DNA of 64,000 nt from Imbricaverruca yamaguchii (GCA_034440575.1 JAOTOL010000905.1:97264-161263), one strand, 5' to 3'. Shown: positions 44,946-55,145, counted from the first letter of the stretch. The notes: generated by a model from the sequence alone, not told the origin. Numbers and translations are program-made.

Positions 44946-45059
44946 CACGTCTGCCATCCGCAGGTCTCGTGGACATTTTGTGTTTGTGTTCAAAGTCGCG
45001 ATTATTGGCGTCGTAAAAGGATGGAAGTACAAATTTAGCTTCAGGAAGATTCCACATAC

Positions 45060-45210
45060 TAACTCGAATACACAAATATCCAAATCCAAATTTGGGCGCA
45101 AGATGACCCTAGATGTCGGCGCGCCCTTAAACTCCAATCCACCACCAAATCCTAATCCGAATATAGCCAGCGAATGGGAATTTGGGCATATTCTGACGTA
45201 AGGATAAAAA
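45060..45210 (+). mobile_element. LINE 3'-tail fragment
   Basis: gggcgcaagatgaccctaga then tgtcggcgcgcccttaaact and ccaatccaccacca. A related copy lies at 52975-53030 (gggcgcaaagtgacccttga). Resembles the 3' end of the LINE at 46950-47370. Confidence 0.6.
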
Positions 45211-45424
45211 TAAATATAACAACAACATTATTTATTTTTAAAAAATGGAAAAAGCTGAGTGCGGCCCTAGTTCCCTTGGCTATCCCGAGTCCTCCAGGAA
45301 GAGTTCTTCTGTCTTCTTAAAGGCACATCCCGACGCTTAGCTGAGCAAATTTGTGGGGCACCATGTAGCCATGGCAGTCAGGTGGCGGACTCCGAAGCCA
45401 AGCCGGCACCCGCGCTACCGCAAT

Positions 45425-45625
45425 TATAAATTATTCGTGAAATATGGTGGAATATACCACTTTCTGAACACTCAATCGACATCCTCCAAGAATCATCGGC
45501 ACCCTGCTCCTTAGAACCTACACCATCAGCTCGAATTTGAGTCTGATTCATCAAAAGCAGTTTAAATGACACTAATTCCATGGCAAAGTTCGACATCCTA
45601 GTCCGTCGACATCTCACCTAATGAA
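45425..45625 (+). repeat. dispersed repeat R1, uninterrupted copy
   Basis: attcgtgaaatatggtggaa, taccactttctgaacactca, atcgacatcc and caccatcagctcgaatttga. It provides the empty-site counterpart of the SINE insertion at 24109-24285. Confidence 0.82.
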
Positions 45626-45734
45626 AACCATTTTTTACTTGCGCCTACGCGGTGGGCTGTCCTGCGACGGGCAGAGGTCCGCCTCGGTCCGCGGCGAATA
45701 CTAGCCGGTCCGCGGAGAACACTTCGTAGTCCGG

Positions 45735-45815
45735 AGCGGGTGCTCCTCGGCTGTGGAAGGTTGCTCCTCGGCTGTGGAAGGTTGCTCCTCGGCTGTGGAA
45801 GGTCGCTCCTCGGCG
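45735..45815. repeat. short tandem, about 22-bp unit
   Basis: Three to four units of gctcctcggctgtggaaggt. No exon recognised beside it. Confidence 0.9.
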
Positions 45816-45899
45816 TGAGATCGCTCGTTTATCGTTTCGTTTGTCGTTTTCGTTAACGGAGGCGGCCTTCTCGCCGCTGGCCGCCTCCGGAAAACCGCT

Positions 45900-46165
45900 G
45901 GACAGGTGGGCGGGGCGGGGCGGGGGGGGGCTATGGGTGGGTCCAAAAACTTGGGTTTTTGGGCCCTTTGGGGGGGGGGCACAAGCGGTGGGGTTTGCCT
46001 CCCTTTGGGGGGGGAACAGGGGGGTGTGTGTCTTTTTGGGGGGGGGGGCAAAAAGGTTGGTTTTGTGCCCCGGGGGGGGGGGCAAACAACTGGGTTTTGT
46101 CCTCTAGGTGGGTGGGTCCAGACAGCTGGGTTTGTGTGCCTCTGGGTGGGTGGGTCCAGACACGA
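45900..46165. repeat. G-run-rich degenerate tandem
   Basis: Units ending in runs of 8-10 G between words like gtttttgggccctttggggg and caaaaaggttggttttgtgc. Homopolymer lengths are probably unreliable. Confidence 0.8.
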
Positions 46166-46182
46166 TGGGTGTGAGCTGAGTA

Positions 46183-46372
46183 GACTGTTTATTGTTTGTT
46201 TACTGGGTGGTTCACGGCGCACTTGACGCACATTCACGGCTAATGGCGCCGCCCACACTGCTTCGCCGGTATGCTGCGGTATTGTGAAATGTCCTGAGCG
46301 GAGCTAGTGTCAAACCCGCGACCTTTGGTACCCACAGCCCGACACCTTAACTACTCGGCCATCCCCGCCCCT
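46183..46372 (-). mobile_element. SINE family A
   Basis: Tail tttgtttactgggtggttca, body cattcacggctaatggcgcc, B box gtgtcaaacccgcgaccttt, A box side ctactcggccatccccgccc. Target duplications not clear. Confidence 0.85.
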
Positions 46373-46949
46373 CAGCACGAGATCAGTGGTGTTCTGAGAG
46401 TGCGATGTGCGCTCCCCAGTCCGAGATGGGTACTCTTCAGAGATTAGTGGTGCTTTGGGTGTACGATCGAGCTCCCCAACTTGCGGAAGAAGTTGCGACA
46501 TTCGGAACAGAGGAGGCTGTGGCGTTGTACCGCCTGTTTGAACACGCAGTACTGTGCTACGGCATCCACGGCTGACGTGATTTTTTATTTATTTATTAGA
46601 TATTGGTGATTGGTCTGATATTGTCATCAAACTCACTATTCAGGAAGGTGTGTATTTCAGATTTTACTCCATTCAAGGCCAGTTTGCGTTGGATTAATTT
46701 GGCTTCAAGTTGATTCGTGTTGTCAATATCGCTCAACGCCAGTGATATTGTCTCATTTTTTTTCAACGAATCAAGTTCGATTTTGTTTCAGCTCAAATTT
46801 CCGATCGGTCGAGTCATTCACGGGACTTACGAATATCTTGGCATGGATGTGTTGATAACTGTTGTTCACCCCAGACTGCTGGAACACCAGGAGTCTGTGT
46901 TGTGGGTGTGTGTAGCTGACTGTTGCCCCTCCCCCAGACTGTCATACAT

Positions 46950-47370
46950 ACGACACCCATCGGTACCTCCTGAGTGGTGACGAAAAGCCGTTGTGTCGAA
47001 GGTGCCGCGCTCTCCTATCAGTACAACACATATTGGTTGCGTGCCCAATACTTGCCCCTGTGCGAAGAAGTCACTTCGGGCGCAGTACAGTCTCGTTACG
47101 GGAAGTATTGGGGGATGAATCCCCCTTCATAGAATCGGGACAGCTATTCCACTTCCTTGCAGAAGTCAAGTTTGCGGTGGTGTATACGCCCCATTAATAC
47201 GACAGGTATGTGATAGAACTGGTATGGTTATGCTGTATATCACGACAGTGGATTTCACAATGCCACATTGAGTACCAACTTCCGTTCTACAACCTGATAT
47301 GAGTGACTATGTTATGGGCGCTGCATGACCTCTGCAGTCGATGCGCCCTTAAACCCCAATAGCCAACCAA
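46950..47370 (+). mobile_element. non-LTR retrotransposon (LINE) 3' end, 5'-truncated
   Basis: The plus strand encodes HRYLLSGDEKPLCRRCRALL then SVQHILVACPILAPVRRSHF and a stop at about 47197. The CxxC...H(I/L)L..CP...R pattern after the catalytic domains is typical of the C-terminus of Jockey/I-type LINE proteins. Reverse transcriptase is absent, so this is a truncated copy. The 3' UTR ends in gggcgctgcatgacctctgc, agtcgatgcgcccttaaacc and ccaatagccaaccaacc, which resembles the tails of SINE families B and C. Confidence 0.72.
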
Positions 47371-47371
47371 C

Positions 47372-49281
47372 CCTCCCCCAGACTGCTAGGACACCAGGAG
47401 TCTGTGTTGTGGGTGTGTGTGGCTGACTGTTGCCCCCCCCCCAGACTGCTAGGACACCAGGAGCCGGTGCTGTAGGTGTGTAGCTGACTGTGTTCACCCC
47501 AGGCTGCTTGGACACCAGGAGTTTGTGTTATGAGTGGGTGTGGCTGACTGTTGCCCCCCCATACTGCTAGGACACCATGAGTCTGTGTTGTGGGTGTGTG
47601 TGGCTGACTGTTGCCCCCCCCCAGACTGCTAGGACACCATGAGTCTGTGTTGTGGGTGTGTGTGGCTCAGTGTGCTAAAATTGCTTCACCATTAACTGTG
47701 TGGATGAAAAAGAAGTTGCTTGGGAATAGTGAAAGATTGCAGGAAAATAAAGTATCGCCACTTGAGGATTAAAAAGCAGAATCCTGTTGTAATACACATT
47801 TCACTTCAGTCACATGATTTCACATTATTTGGCTGTGTGTATAATGACTGCCCACACATCACGTGGAAAAATGGTAAAAACCTAAGACAAGGATGAAATA
47901 GCACAATTCCATTAACTGTGACATTCCAGGCCACATGGTCAATTATTTTGCACTGGTGTGGCTGACTGTTGTCCCCCACCCCCAGACTGCTAGGACACCA
48001 GGAGTCTGTGTTGTGGGTGTGTGTAGCTGACTGTTGCCCCCCCCATACTGCTAGGACACCATGAGTCTGTGTTGTGGGTGTGTGTAGCTGACTGTTGCCC
48101 CCCCCTCCCCAGACTGCTAGGACACCATGAGTCTGTGTTGTGGGTGTGTGTAGCTGACTGTTGCCCCCCTCCCATACTGCTAGGACACCAGGAGTCTGTG
48201 TTGTGGGTGTGTGTGGCTGACTGTTGTCCCCCCCCCAGACTGCTGGAACACCATGAGTCTGTGTTGTGGGTGTGTGTAGCTGACTGGTGCCCTCCCCCCC
48301 CCAGACTGCTAGGACACCATGAGTCTGTGTTGTGGGTGTGTGTAGCTGACTGTTGCCCCCCCCATACTGCTAGGACACCAGGAGTCTGTGTTGTGGGTGT
48401 GTGTGGCTGACTGTTGTCCCCCCCCCAGACTGCTGGAACACCATGAGTCTGTGTTGTGGGTGTGTGTAGCTGACTGGTGCCTCCCCCCCCTCCCCAGACT
48501 GCTAGGACACCATGAGTCTGTGTTGTGGGTGTGTGTGGCTGACTGTTGTCCCCCACCCCCAGACTGCTAGGACACCAGGAGTCTGTGTTGTGGGTGTGTG
48601 TAGCTGACTGTTGCCCCCCCCATACTGCTAGGACACCATGAGTCTGTGTTGTGGGTGTGTGTAGCTGACTGTTGCCCCCCCCCCAGACTGCTGGGACACC
48701 AGGAGTCTGTGTTGTGGGTGTGTGTAGCTGACTGTTGCCCCCCCCCCAGACTGCTAGGACACCAGGAGTCTGTGTTGTGGGTGTGTGTGGCTGACTGTTG
48801 TCCCCCCCCAGACTGCTGGGACACCATGAGTCTGTGTTGTGGGTGTGTGTGGCTGACTGTTGCCCCCCCCCAGACTGCTGGGACACCAGGAGCCTGTGCT
48901 GTGGGTGTGTGTGGCTGACTGTTGCCCCCCCCCAGACTGCTAGGACACCATGAGTCTGTGTTGTGGGTGTGTGTGGCTGACTGTTGCCCCTCCCCCAGAC
49001 TGCTGGGACACCAGGAGTCTGTGTGTAGCTGACTGTTGTCCCCCCCCAGACTGCTGGGACACCAGGAGTCTGTGCTGTGGGTGTGTGGCTGACTGTTGCC
49101 CCCCCCCAGACTGCTGGGACACCAGGAGCCGGTCCTGTAGGTGTGTAGCTGACTGGTGCCCCCCCAGACTGCTGGGACACCAGGAGCCGGTGCTGTAGCT
49201 GTGTAGCTGACTGGTGCCCCCCCCCAGACTGCTGGGACACCAGGAGTCTGTGTGTAGCTGACTGTTGCCCCCACCCCCCAG
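47372..49281 (+). repeat. about 59-bp minisatellite made of an acceptor and exon start
   Basis: About 28 units of cccccagactgctaggacac, caggagtctgtgttgtgggt and gtgtgtggctgactgttg. Each contains CCCCCCCAG|ACTGCTGGGACACCAGGAG, the acceptor and first 20 nt of the exon at 49282-49374. Copies nearer the exon match it best. A MITE interrupts the array at 47668-47955. Confidence 0.96.
47668..47955 (-). mobile_element. hAT-like MITE, copy 3, inside a minisatellite
   Basis: 288 bp between CAGTGTGCTAAAATTGCTTC and ..caattattttgcactg. Perfect 8-bp duplication gtgtggct (47660-47667 and 47956-47963), itself a segment of the surrounding repeat unit. Confidence 0.93.
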
Positions 49282-49374
49282 ACTGCTGGGACACCAGGAG
49301 CCGGTGCTGCCCAGCCGTCCGGCCGACAGAGCAGTGGTGCCCGTGATGATTCTCACCGAGGACGGAGCCGTCGA
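49282..49374 (+). CDS. FAM149-like: FAM149-like protein, exon completing HLRLLG
   Basis: 93 nt. Acceptor gttgcccccaccccccag, entry phase 2; donor GTCGA|GTGAGT, exit phase 2. It encodes (R)LLGHQEPVLPSRPADRAVVV then PVMILTEDGAVE/D. LLG completes the DUF3719 signature. Phases match both neighbours. The acceptor plus exon start is amplified about 28-fold upstream. Confidence 0.83.
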
Positions 49375-49571
49375 GTGAGTACGACCTCCCGCAAATGGAT
49401 GTGTTGGCACTGGTACCGTTGTGAGGTATTGGTACTGCTGTGAGGTATTGGTACTGCTGTGAGGTATTGGTACGGCTGTGAGGTATTGGAACAGCTGTGA
49501 GGTATTGATACCTTTGTCAGGTATTGGTACCGTTACAAGGGAGTGGTGCGGGATTCTGTATCTTTTTTTCT

Positions 49572-49905
49572 TCATTTTTTCAAAATAAATTTAATCCGAG
49601 TTGTTGCTGGGGTGGCTTGAGGAGCCAGGGTTCTATTGCTAAGCAGAGCTTGTTGCGCGAACTCTGACCCCGCCACCCGATCCATGAAGTCCAGTTCAAC
49701 GGCAGAATTTAGACCGATAGTTTAACGCGCCGTCAATGCACAGACACGGCCGCCCGGTAGCTCGTCCCCGGCCTTATCTGGCCAGCTGCCAACTGGCACT
49801 CCGGCCGGGGGTAAATGCGACGCGCGAAGCGACTCGAACCCTGTGTTGCCAGTACAGGGGAGACCAGTGCAGGCCAGCGCTCTAACCAACGGAGCTACCG
49901 GGACG
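49572..49905 (-). mobile_element. tRNA-derived SINE, family D, long copy
   Basis: 3' end aaaataaatttaatccgagt, body gaactctgaccccgccaccc and cggcagaatttagaccgata, head with B box gcgactcgaaccctgtgttg and A-box side ctctaaccaacggagctacc. About 330 bp. Confidence 0.88.
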
Positions 49906-50184
49906 ACTAAGACATCTTGAATGTTTGATGCTCGAGTTTATCAACTTGTCTAGGCCAGAACGTGACGAAACAGTGACGAGAAACTGCATGATTCCAGTTC
50001 GTTTCAGAGTGGGGTCCCCGGTTAACAGTGTACTGTAGTGTAGACGCGAATGTTGGTATTTGGTAGATATGTGGTCATATTTGGATGCGTTTATGTTGGT
50101 AAGTCATGCAAGGAAGTATGCTAGTGACACCGGTCCGATTGAACTGCGATGTCCCTCTGCCGTGTTGCGACTACAAATGACGAC

Positions 50185-50311
50185 AAATGATGGTGTGGGT
50201 TGAAGTCTCACCCGTCGCTACTCTTCGCCCGCGACCAATCGTCGTGAGAGATTGGCGGCGCTGCATGACTCAACGGTCGATGTGTCGCAAAACTAATAGC
50301 CAACCAACAAT
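50185..50311 (+). mobile_element. SINE family B, 5'-truncated
   Basis: gttgaagtctcacccgtcgc, tactcttcgcccgcgaccaa, then gcggcgctgcatgactcaac and ggtcgatgtgtcgcaaaact. The tRNA head is lost before the B box. Confidence 0.83.
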
Positions 50312-50399
50312 TGATGGTCTTCCCTCTAGCCGGAATCTCCCCGATGGGGATCTCGCCACGACTTATGTTCCCCGGAGAGGAACGTTCGGCACTGAATAC

Positions 50400-50815
50400 C
50401 GTTACCCTGGTGTTGACCCCGGTAAGGGAAGGTGGCAGCCCTGGTAGGGGAAGGCTGCAGCCCGGTAGAGGAAGGTTGTATCCTGGTAGGGAAAGTTGGC
50501 AGCCCGGTAGAGGAAGACTGTATCCCAGCAGGGGAAGTTGGCAGCCTGGTAGGGGAAGACTATCCCAGTAGGGGAAGGTTGCATCCCGGTAGGGGAAGGT
50601 TGCATCCCGGTAGGGGAAGGTTGCAACCCGGTAGGGGAAGCTTGCAGCCATGTAGGAGAAGGTGGCAGCCCTGTGGAGGAAGGTTGCAGCCTGGTAGAGG
50701 AAGCTTGCAGCTTGGTAGGGAAGGTTACAGCCCTGTGAGGGAAGGTGGCAGCCCTGTGTAAGAAGGTGGCAGCCCGACAGGGGAAGTTGGCAGCCCGGTA
50801 GGGGAGGTGGCAGCG
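50400..50815 (+). repeat. about 21-bp minisatellite
   Basis: About 19 units of cccggtaggggaaggttgca type with length variants. No splice junction recognised at either side. Confidence 0.92.
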
Positions 50816-50879
50816 TCGGTTTCCCAGTAACGGCGTGCGTCAGCGTGATATCACACAAGACCCGAGCTGCCACCCAGTG

Positions 50880-51592
50880 CCCGACCACCACCAGTGAGGA
50901 GGCGGCGCCCATCTCCGCCGACCCTGAGGAGGAGACGCCGCCCACGGCTGTGACCCGCTGACCTGTGACCTGTGACCTCCCCACCAGTGAGGAGGCGGCG
51001 CCAATCTCCGGCGAGCCTGAGGAGGAGACGCTCGCCGCCCACGGCTGTGACCCGCTGACCTGTGACCTGTGACCTGTGACCTCCACCAGTGAGGAGGCGG
51101 CGCCCATCTCCGCCGACCCTGAGGAGGAGACGCCGCCCACGGCTGTGACCCGCTGACCTGTGACCTGTGACCTGTGACCTCCCCACCAGTGAGGAGGCGG
51201 CGCCAATCTCCGCCGACCCTGAGGAGGAGACGCCGCCCACGGCTGTGACCCGCTGACCTGTGACCTGTGACCTGTGACCTGTGACCTCCACCAGTGAGGA
51301 GGCGGCGCCAATCTCCGCCGACCCTGAGGAGGAGACGCCGCCCACGGCTGTGACCCGCTGACCTGTGACCTGTGACCTCCCCACCAGTGAGGAGGCGGCG
51401 CCCATCTCCGCCGACCCTGAGGAGGAGACGCTCGCCGCCCACGCTGACGTCTGACCTGTGACCCGCTGACCTGTGACCTGTGACCTCCCCACCAGTGAGG
51501 AGGCGGCGCCCATCTCCGGCGAGCCTGAGGAGGAGACGCTCGCCGCCCACGGCTGTGACCCGCTGACCTGTGACCTGTGACCTCCCCACCAG
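50880..51592 (+). repeat. about 100-bp minisatellite made of an acceptor and exon start
   Basis: Seven to eight units. Each contains CCACCAG|TGAGGAGGCGGCG, about 65 nt of the exon at 51593-51794 (to CACGGCTGTGACCCGCTGACC), and a spacer of (ctgtgacctgtgac)n cc. Some units lack 'ctcgc'. Only the last unit continues into unique exon sequence. Confidence 0.96.
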
Positions 51593-51794
51593 TGAGGAGG
51601 CGGCGCCCATCTCCGGCGACCCTGAGGAGGAGACGCTCGCCGCCCACGGCTGTGACCCGCTGACCCCGCCGGCGACGGCGCGCCAGCCGTCGGCCGTGGC
51701 CGACCCCGCCGCGCTGGTGGTCAGCATGGTGACCAACAGCCTGGTGTCGCTGCTGTGGGCCGACTACGTCCGCCAGATGACGCCCGTATTCCAG
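51593..51794 (+). CDS. FAM149-like: FAM149-like protein, exon downstream of DUF3719
   Basis: 202 nt. Acceptor gacctccccaccag, entry phase 2; donor TTCCAG|GTGCGG, exit phase 0. It encodes EEAAPISGDPEEETLAAHGC, DPLTPPATARQPSAVADPAA and LVVSMVTNSLVSLLWADYVR then QMTPVFQ. The acidic 'EEEtlAaHG' segment and the hydrophobic helix with LLW fit the helical region that follows DUF3719 in FAM149 proteins as I recall it. All phases from 42377 to here agree. Confidence 0.82.
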
Positions 51795-51904
51795 GTGCGG
51801 CCCAGCCCCCCACCCCCCCACCCCATCCCAACCCCGCGGCGTCCATGACATGGTGTGACTGCAGCTTATTTTACGATACACTTGGTGCGGCCCCGCCGCC
51901 TTCG

Positions 51905-52015
51905 CCGCTCAGGACGTTTCCCAATCCCGCGGCCCACCGGCGAAAGTGTGCGCGCGGCGCCATCAGCCGTGAATGTGCATACAGTGCGTCGTGAACCACC
52001 CGGTAGACAAACGAC
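51905..52015 (+). mobile_element. SINE family A fragment
   Basis: tcaggacgtttcccaatccc, gcgccatcagccgtgaatgt and gtgcgtcgtgaaccacccgg. The head is missing. Flanked by a 60-bp duplication: cgtccatgacatggtgtgac through acgatacacttgg occurs at 51840-51890 and 52061-52110. Confidence 0.75.
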
Positions 52016-52143
52016 AAGCGACCCCGCTTCCCACACGCTTCACCTCATCCGCTCCCGCGGCGTCCATGACATGGTGTGACTGCAGCTTATTTTACGATAC
52101 ACTTGGCTGCCGGGTCAAAGAGTTTCGTCAGCCCCCCCCCGAG

Positions 52144-52312
52144 CGGGGGCCGCGGTGGCTTAGTTGGTAAGGCGTCTGACTCTTGATCGCAAGATTGTGG
52201 GTTCGAATCTCACAGCCGACGGCGTTGCAGAGTCCACCGGCGACCAAGCGTGAGAGGTTGGCGACGCTGTATGACCCAGCGGTCGAATGCGTCGTGGAGG
52301 AGCCCAAGGTTT
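52144..52312 (+). mobile_element. SINE family C, best copy, Lys-tRNA-like head
   Basis: A box tggcttagttggtaaggcgt, anticodon-loop region gactcttgatcgc, B box gtgggttcgaatctcacagc. Body cggcgaccaagcgtgagagg and tail cgctgtatgacccagcggtc gaatgcgtcg. Confidence 0.85.
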
Positions 52313-52384
52313 ATCTTCAGCCCCCCGTGTGAATTGGCCGCGGCAAACTCGGTTATCCTGCCGGTGGTAGGATTCGAGCCCACG

Positions 52385-52727
52385 ATCTTCTTTTTACTTA
52401 AAGTAAATTTAATCCGAGTTGCTGGGGTGGCTTGAGGAGCCAGGGTTCTATTGCTAAGCAGAGCTTGTTGCGTGAACCCTGGCCCCACCACCCGATTCAT
52501 GAACTCCAGTTCAATGGCAGAATTTAGACCGAAAGTTTAACGTGCCGCCAATGCACCGACATGGCCGCCCAGTAGCTCGTCCCCGGCCTTATCTGGCCAG
52601 CTGCCAACTGACACTCCCGGCCGGGGGCTAAACGCGAGCGCCCGAAGCGACTCGAACCCCGTGTTGCCAGTACAGGGGAGACCAGTGCAGGCCAGCGCTC
52701 TAACCAACTGAGCTACCGGGGCGGCAA
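52385..52727 (-). mobile_element. tRNA-derived SINE, family D, full length
   Basis: 3' end cttaaagtaaatttaatccg, body gaaccctggccccaccaccc and gtttaacgtgccgccaatgc, head with B box gcgactcgaaccccgtgttg and A-box side ctctaaccaactgagctacc. Confidence 0.9.
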
Positions 52728-52974
52728 AGCATCTTGCGATCAGTAGTCCGGTGCCCTGCCGACTGAGGTGCCGCCACCCCGCCATGGCGCGCCACGGTAC
52801 AGTCGCCACGACTGTGGTCGACGATCTGGCTTCCAGAGAAGCTCTGGGTGCATAGTCCCGTGACCCGTGCCTGCGTGCTCTGGTTACTGAGTAGTGGACT
52901 GTGTGTTGCTGCCGGTCCTGTGTGAAGCCGTATAGTGTAGTCACTGTGGTTAGTCTCCGTGTATAGCCTTAGTT

Positions 52975-53240
52975 ATGGGCGCAAAGTGACCCTTGATGTC
53001 GACGCGCCCCTAAAATCCAATCCACCACCACCGTGTATAGTCGCTGTGGTTAGTTCCAATTTGTGCACACTGATCAGCCGGGTATATGGTCACCAGGTTG
53101 GTCCCTGTGTTTCGTCGCCATGAATATTCCCTGTGTGTAGTCACAATTACTAGTCCTCGGGTGTAGCTGCCATGTGTAGTCACCATGACTACTCCCTATG
53201 TGTAGTCGCCGTGACTAGTCCCTTGGCGTAGTCACCGAAT
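52975..53240. repeat. LINE-tail fragment and degenerate 'tgtagtc.c..gactagtccc' repeat
   Basis: tgggcgcaaagtgacccttg, atgtcgacgcgcccctaaaa and tccaatccaccaccacc is a LINE tail (52977-53030). From 53040 to 53240, diverged units of about 25-30 bp built on gtgtgtagtcaccatgacta. Confidence 0.65.
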
Positions 53241-53336
53241 TTAGCTGTTGTGCAGTCTCAGCAGCTAGTTCCCATGAGCAATCAGCATGGTGGATAGTGT
53301 CTTATTAGTGACCTGTTCACCTGTTATTGTGGGACT

Positions 53337-53492
53337 ATTAGTCTAGGGGTAAGTTGCCCATCTCACAATCGGGCGGTTGTGGGTTCGAATCTCACCTGTC
53401 GCTACTCTTCACCCGCGACCAATCGGCGTGAGAGGTTGGCGACGCTACATGACTCAACGGTCGATATGTCGTAGAACCAATAATCGATCATT
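53337..53492 (+). mobile_element. SINE family B
   Basis: A box side attagtctaggggtaagttg, B box gtgggttcgaatctcacctg, core tcacccgcgaccaatcggcg, tail gctacatgactcaacggtcg. Confidence 0.88.
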
Positions 53493-53499
53493 CACCTGT

Positions 53500-54068
53500 C
53501 GTTGACCTGCTGGTCTGTTTCTGACAGGCTCACCTGCCCTTCATTTGTTACTGTTCACCTGTTGACGTTTTGCTCGTGTGACCAGTTACTGAACTTTTGT
53601 TGACATGTCCTGTCGTTGGCGTCTTACTGATCTGTTGATCTGCTGTTGACTTGTCGATCTGTTGTTGACCTGTTTACTGATCGACCCATTATTGACCCAT
53701 TGACCTGTTGTTGATGTGTTAATCTGCTGTTGACCTGTTCATCTGCTTACCCATTGCCCTATTGTTGACCAATTGACTTGTTGATCCATTGACCCGTGAT
53801 TAACCCATAGACCTGTTGTTGACCCATTGGCCTGCTGTTAACCTATTGACCCATTGTTAACCCATTGACTTGTTATTTACCCATTGCCCTGCTGTTGACC
53901 CATTTACCCATTGGCCAGTTATTGACCCATTGACCCGTTATTGACCCATTGACTTGTTGTTGACCCATCGACCCGTTATTGACCTGTTGACCTGTTGTTG
54001 ACCCATCGCCCTGCTGTTGACCAATTGACCCACTGACCCGTCGTTGACCCACTGACCCGTTATTGACC
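53500..54068 (+). repeat. degenerate short tandem (ttgacccattgacctgttg)
   Basis: Loosely repeated 8-18 bp words gttgacctgttgatctg / ttgacccattgacccgtta, running up to the acceptor of the next exon at 54071. Confidence 0.88.
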
Positions 54069-54071
54069 CAG

Positions 54072-54328
54072 TGCCGTGGCGCCGCCAGCTGTGTGCCGAG
54101 TCGGCCGAGTCGCTGAAGCTGACGTCCGTGTCGCGGGAGGCGTCCGCCCGCTGCCGGCGCCACAGCCAGCCCACGGCCGAGCCGGCCGTGGTGGCGCCGC
54201 CCGCCGCCGCCGCCCCGCCCCCGCCCCCGCCCAGTACGGCGGCGGCGCGGACCGGCGGCGCCAGCAGCGGCCGTCCCCGGAGCGGCGGGCCGGCAGCAGA
54301 GACAGGGGACAGCTGCCGGCCGTGGCGG
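54072..54328 (+). CDS. FAM149-like: probable FAM149-like proline/alanine-rich exon
   Basis: Plus-strand frame WRRQLCAESAESLKLTSVSR, EASARCRRHSQPTAEPAVVA, then a Pro/Ala-rich run and ..GGPAAETGDSCRPWR, to donor CGG|GTGTGA. Acceptor: gacccag at 54071 gives entry phase 1, whereas ccgccag at 54086 gives phase 0 and would join the exon at 51794 directly. A skipped exon is the alternative. Strong GC bias and non-repetitive start support coding. Confidence 0.55.
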
Positions 54329-54334
54329 GTGTGA

Positions 54335-54394
54335 CGGCCGGCCGGCCGCCGCCGGCGCTGCCCGGGACAGCCGTCAGGTACTGTCCCGCCATAC

Positions 54395-54429
<35 letters not shown>

Positions 54430-54780
54430 CAGAGACAGGGGACAGCCGTCAGGTACTGTCCCGCCATACACAGACAGACAGACAGACAGAGACAGGGGAC
54501 AGCTGCCGGCCGAGGCGGTTGACGGACGGCGCCGCCGGCGCTGCCGGACAGCCGTCAGGTACTGTCCCACACACAGACACACAGACAGACAGACAGACAG
54601 ACAGACACGGGACAGACACAACTGACAGAGCCGTGGCGGTGCGACAGCCGGCCGGCCACCGCCGGCGCTCCCGGGACAGCTGTCAGGTACTGTCCCGCCA
54701 TACACAGACACACAGACAGACAGACACACAGACAGGCAGAGACAGGGGACAGCCGTCAGGTACATACAGACACACAGACA
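54335..54780 (+). repeat. diverged copies of an exon end and donor-like GTCAG|GTACTG
   Basis: The words gggacagccgtcaggtactg and gacaggggacagctgccggc recur four to five times between microsatellite stretches, with copies near 54370, 54440, 54550 and 54680. This suggests an amplified exon edge later invaded by (CAGA)n. Confidence 0.7.
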
Positions 54781-55028
54781 CACAGAGACAGGCACACATA
54801 CAGACAGACATACAGACATACAGCATACATACATGCACACGGCACACAGACATACAGACACAGCAGTGTACAGACAGACATACATACAGACAGACAGACA
54901 GACAGACAGACAGGGGACAGACAGACACAGTACATGCATACACACATACATACATATATGCACACACAGACACACAGACACAGGCAGACGTACAGACATG
55001 CATACATACATGCATACATACATACACA

Positions 55029-55068
<40 letters not shown>

Positions 55069-55145
55069 CAGACATACAGACAGACATACATGCATACATA
55101 CATACATACATACATCACACACATACACACATACACAGGACCCGG
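54395..55145 (+). repeat. (CAGA)n / (CA)n / (CATA)n microsatellite
   Basis: cagacagacagacagacaga, then mixed acatacagacag and a pure (CA)n at 55030-55065. All long frames over it are artefacts. Confidence 0.96.

Noticed and set aside
47990..49294. 434-residue minus-strand ORF with repeated NTDSWCPSSLGG
   Set aside because: Antisense of the acceptor minisatellite, with the frame kept open by the lack of stops in the unit.
50208..51881. 557-residue minus-strand ORF
   Set aside because: Runs through two unrelated minisatellites and a SINE, and lies antisense to a supported plus-strand exon.
52144..52220. tRNA-Lys gene
   Set aside because: A and B boxes are present, but the acceptor stem does not close and a SINE body follows. 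The same element recurs as a dispersed family.
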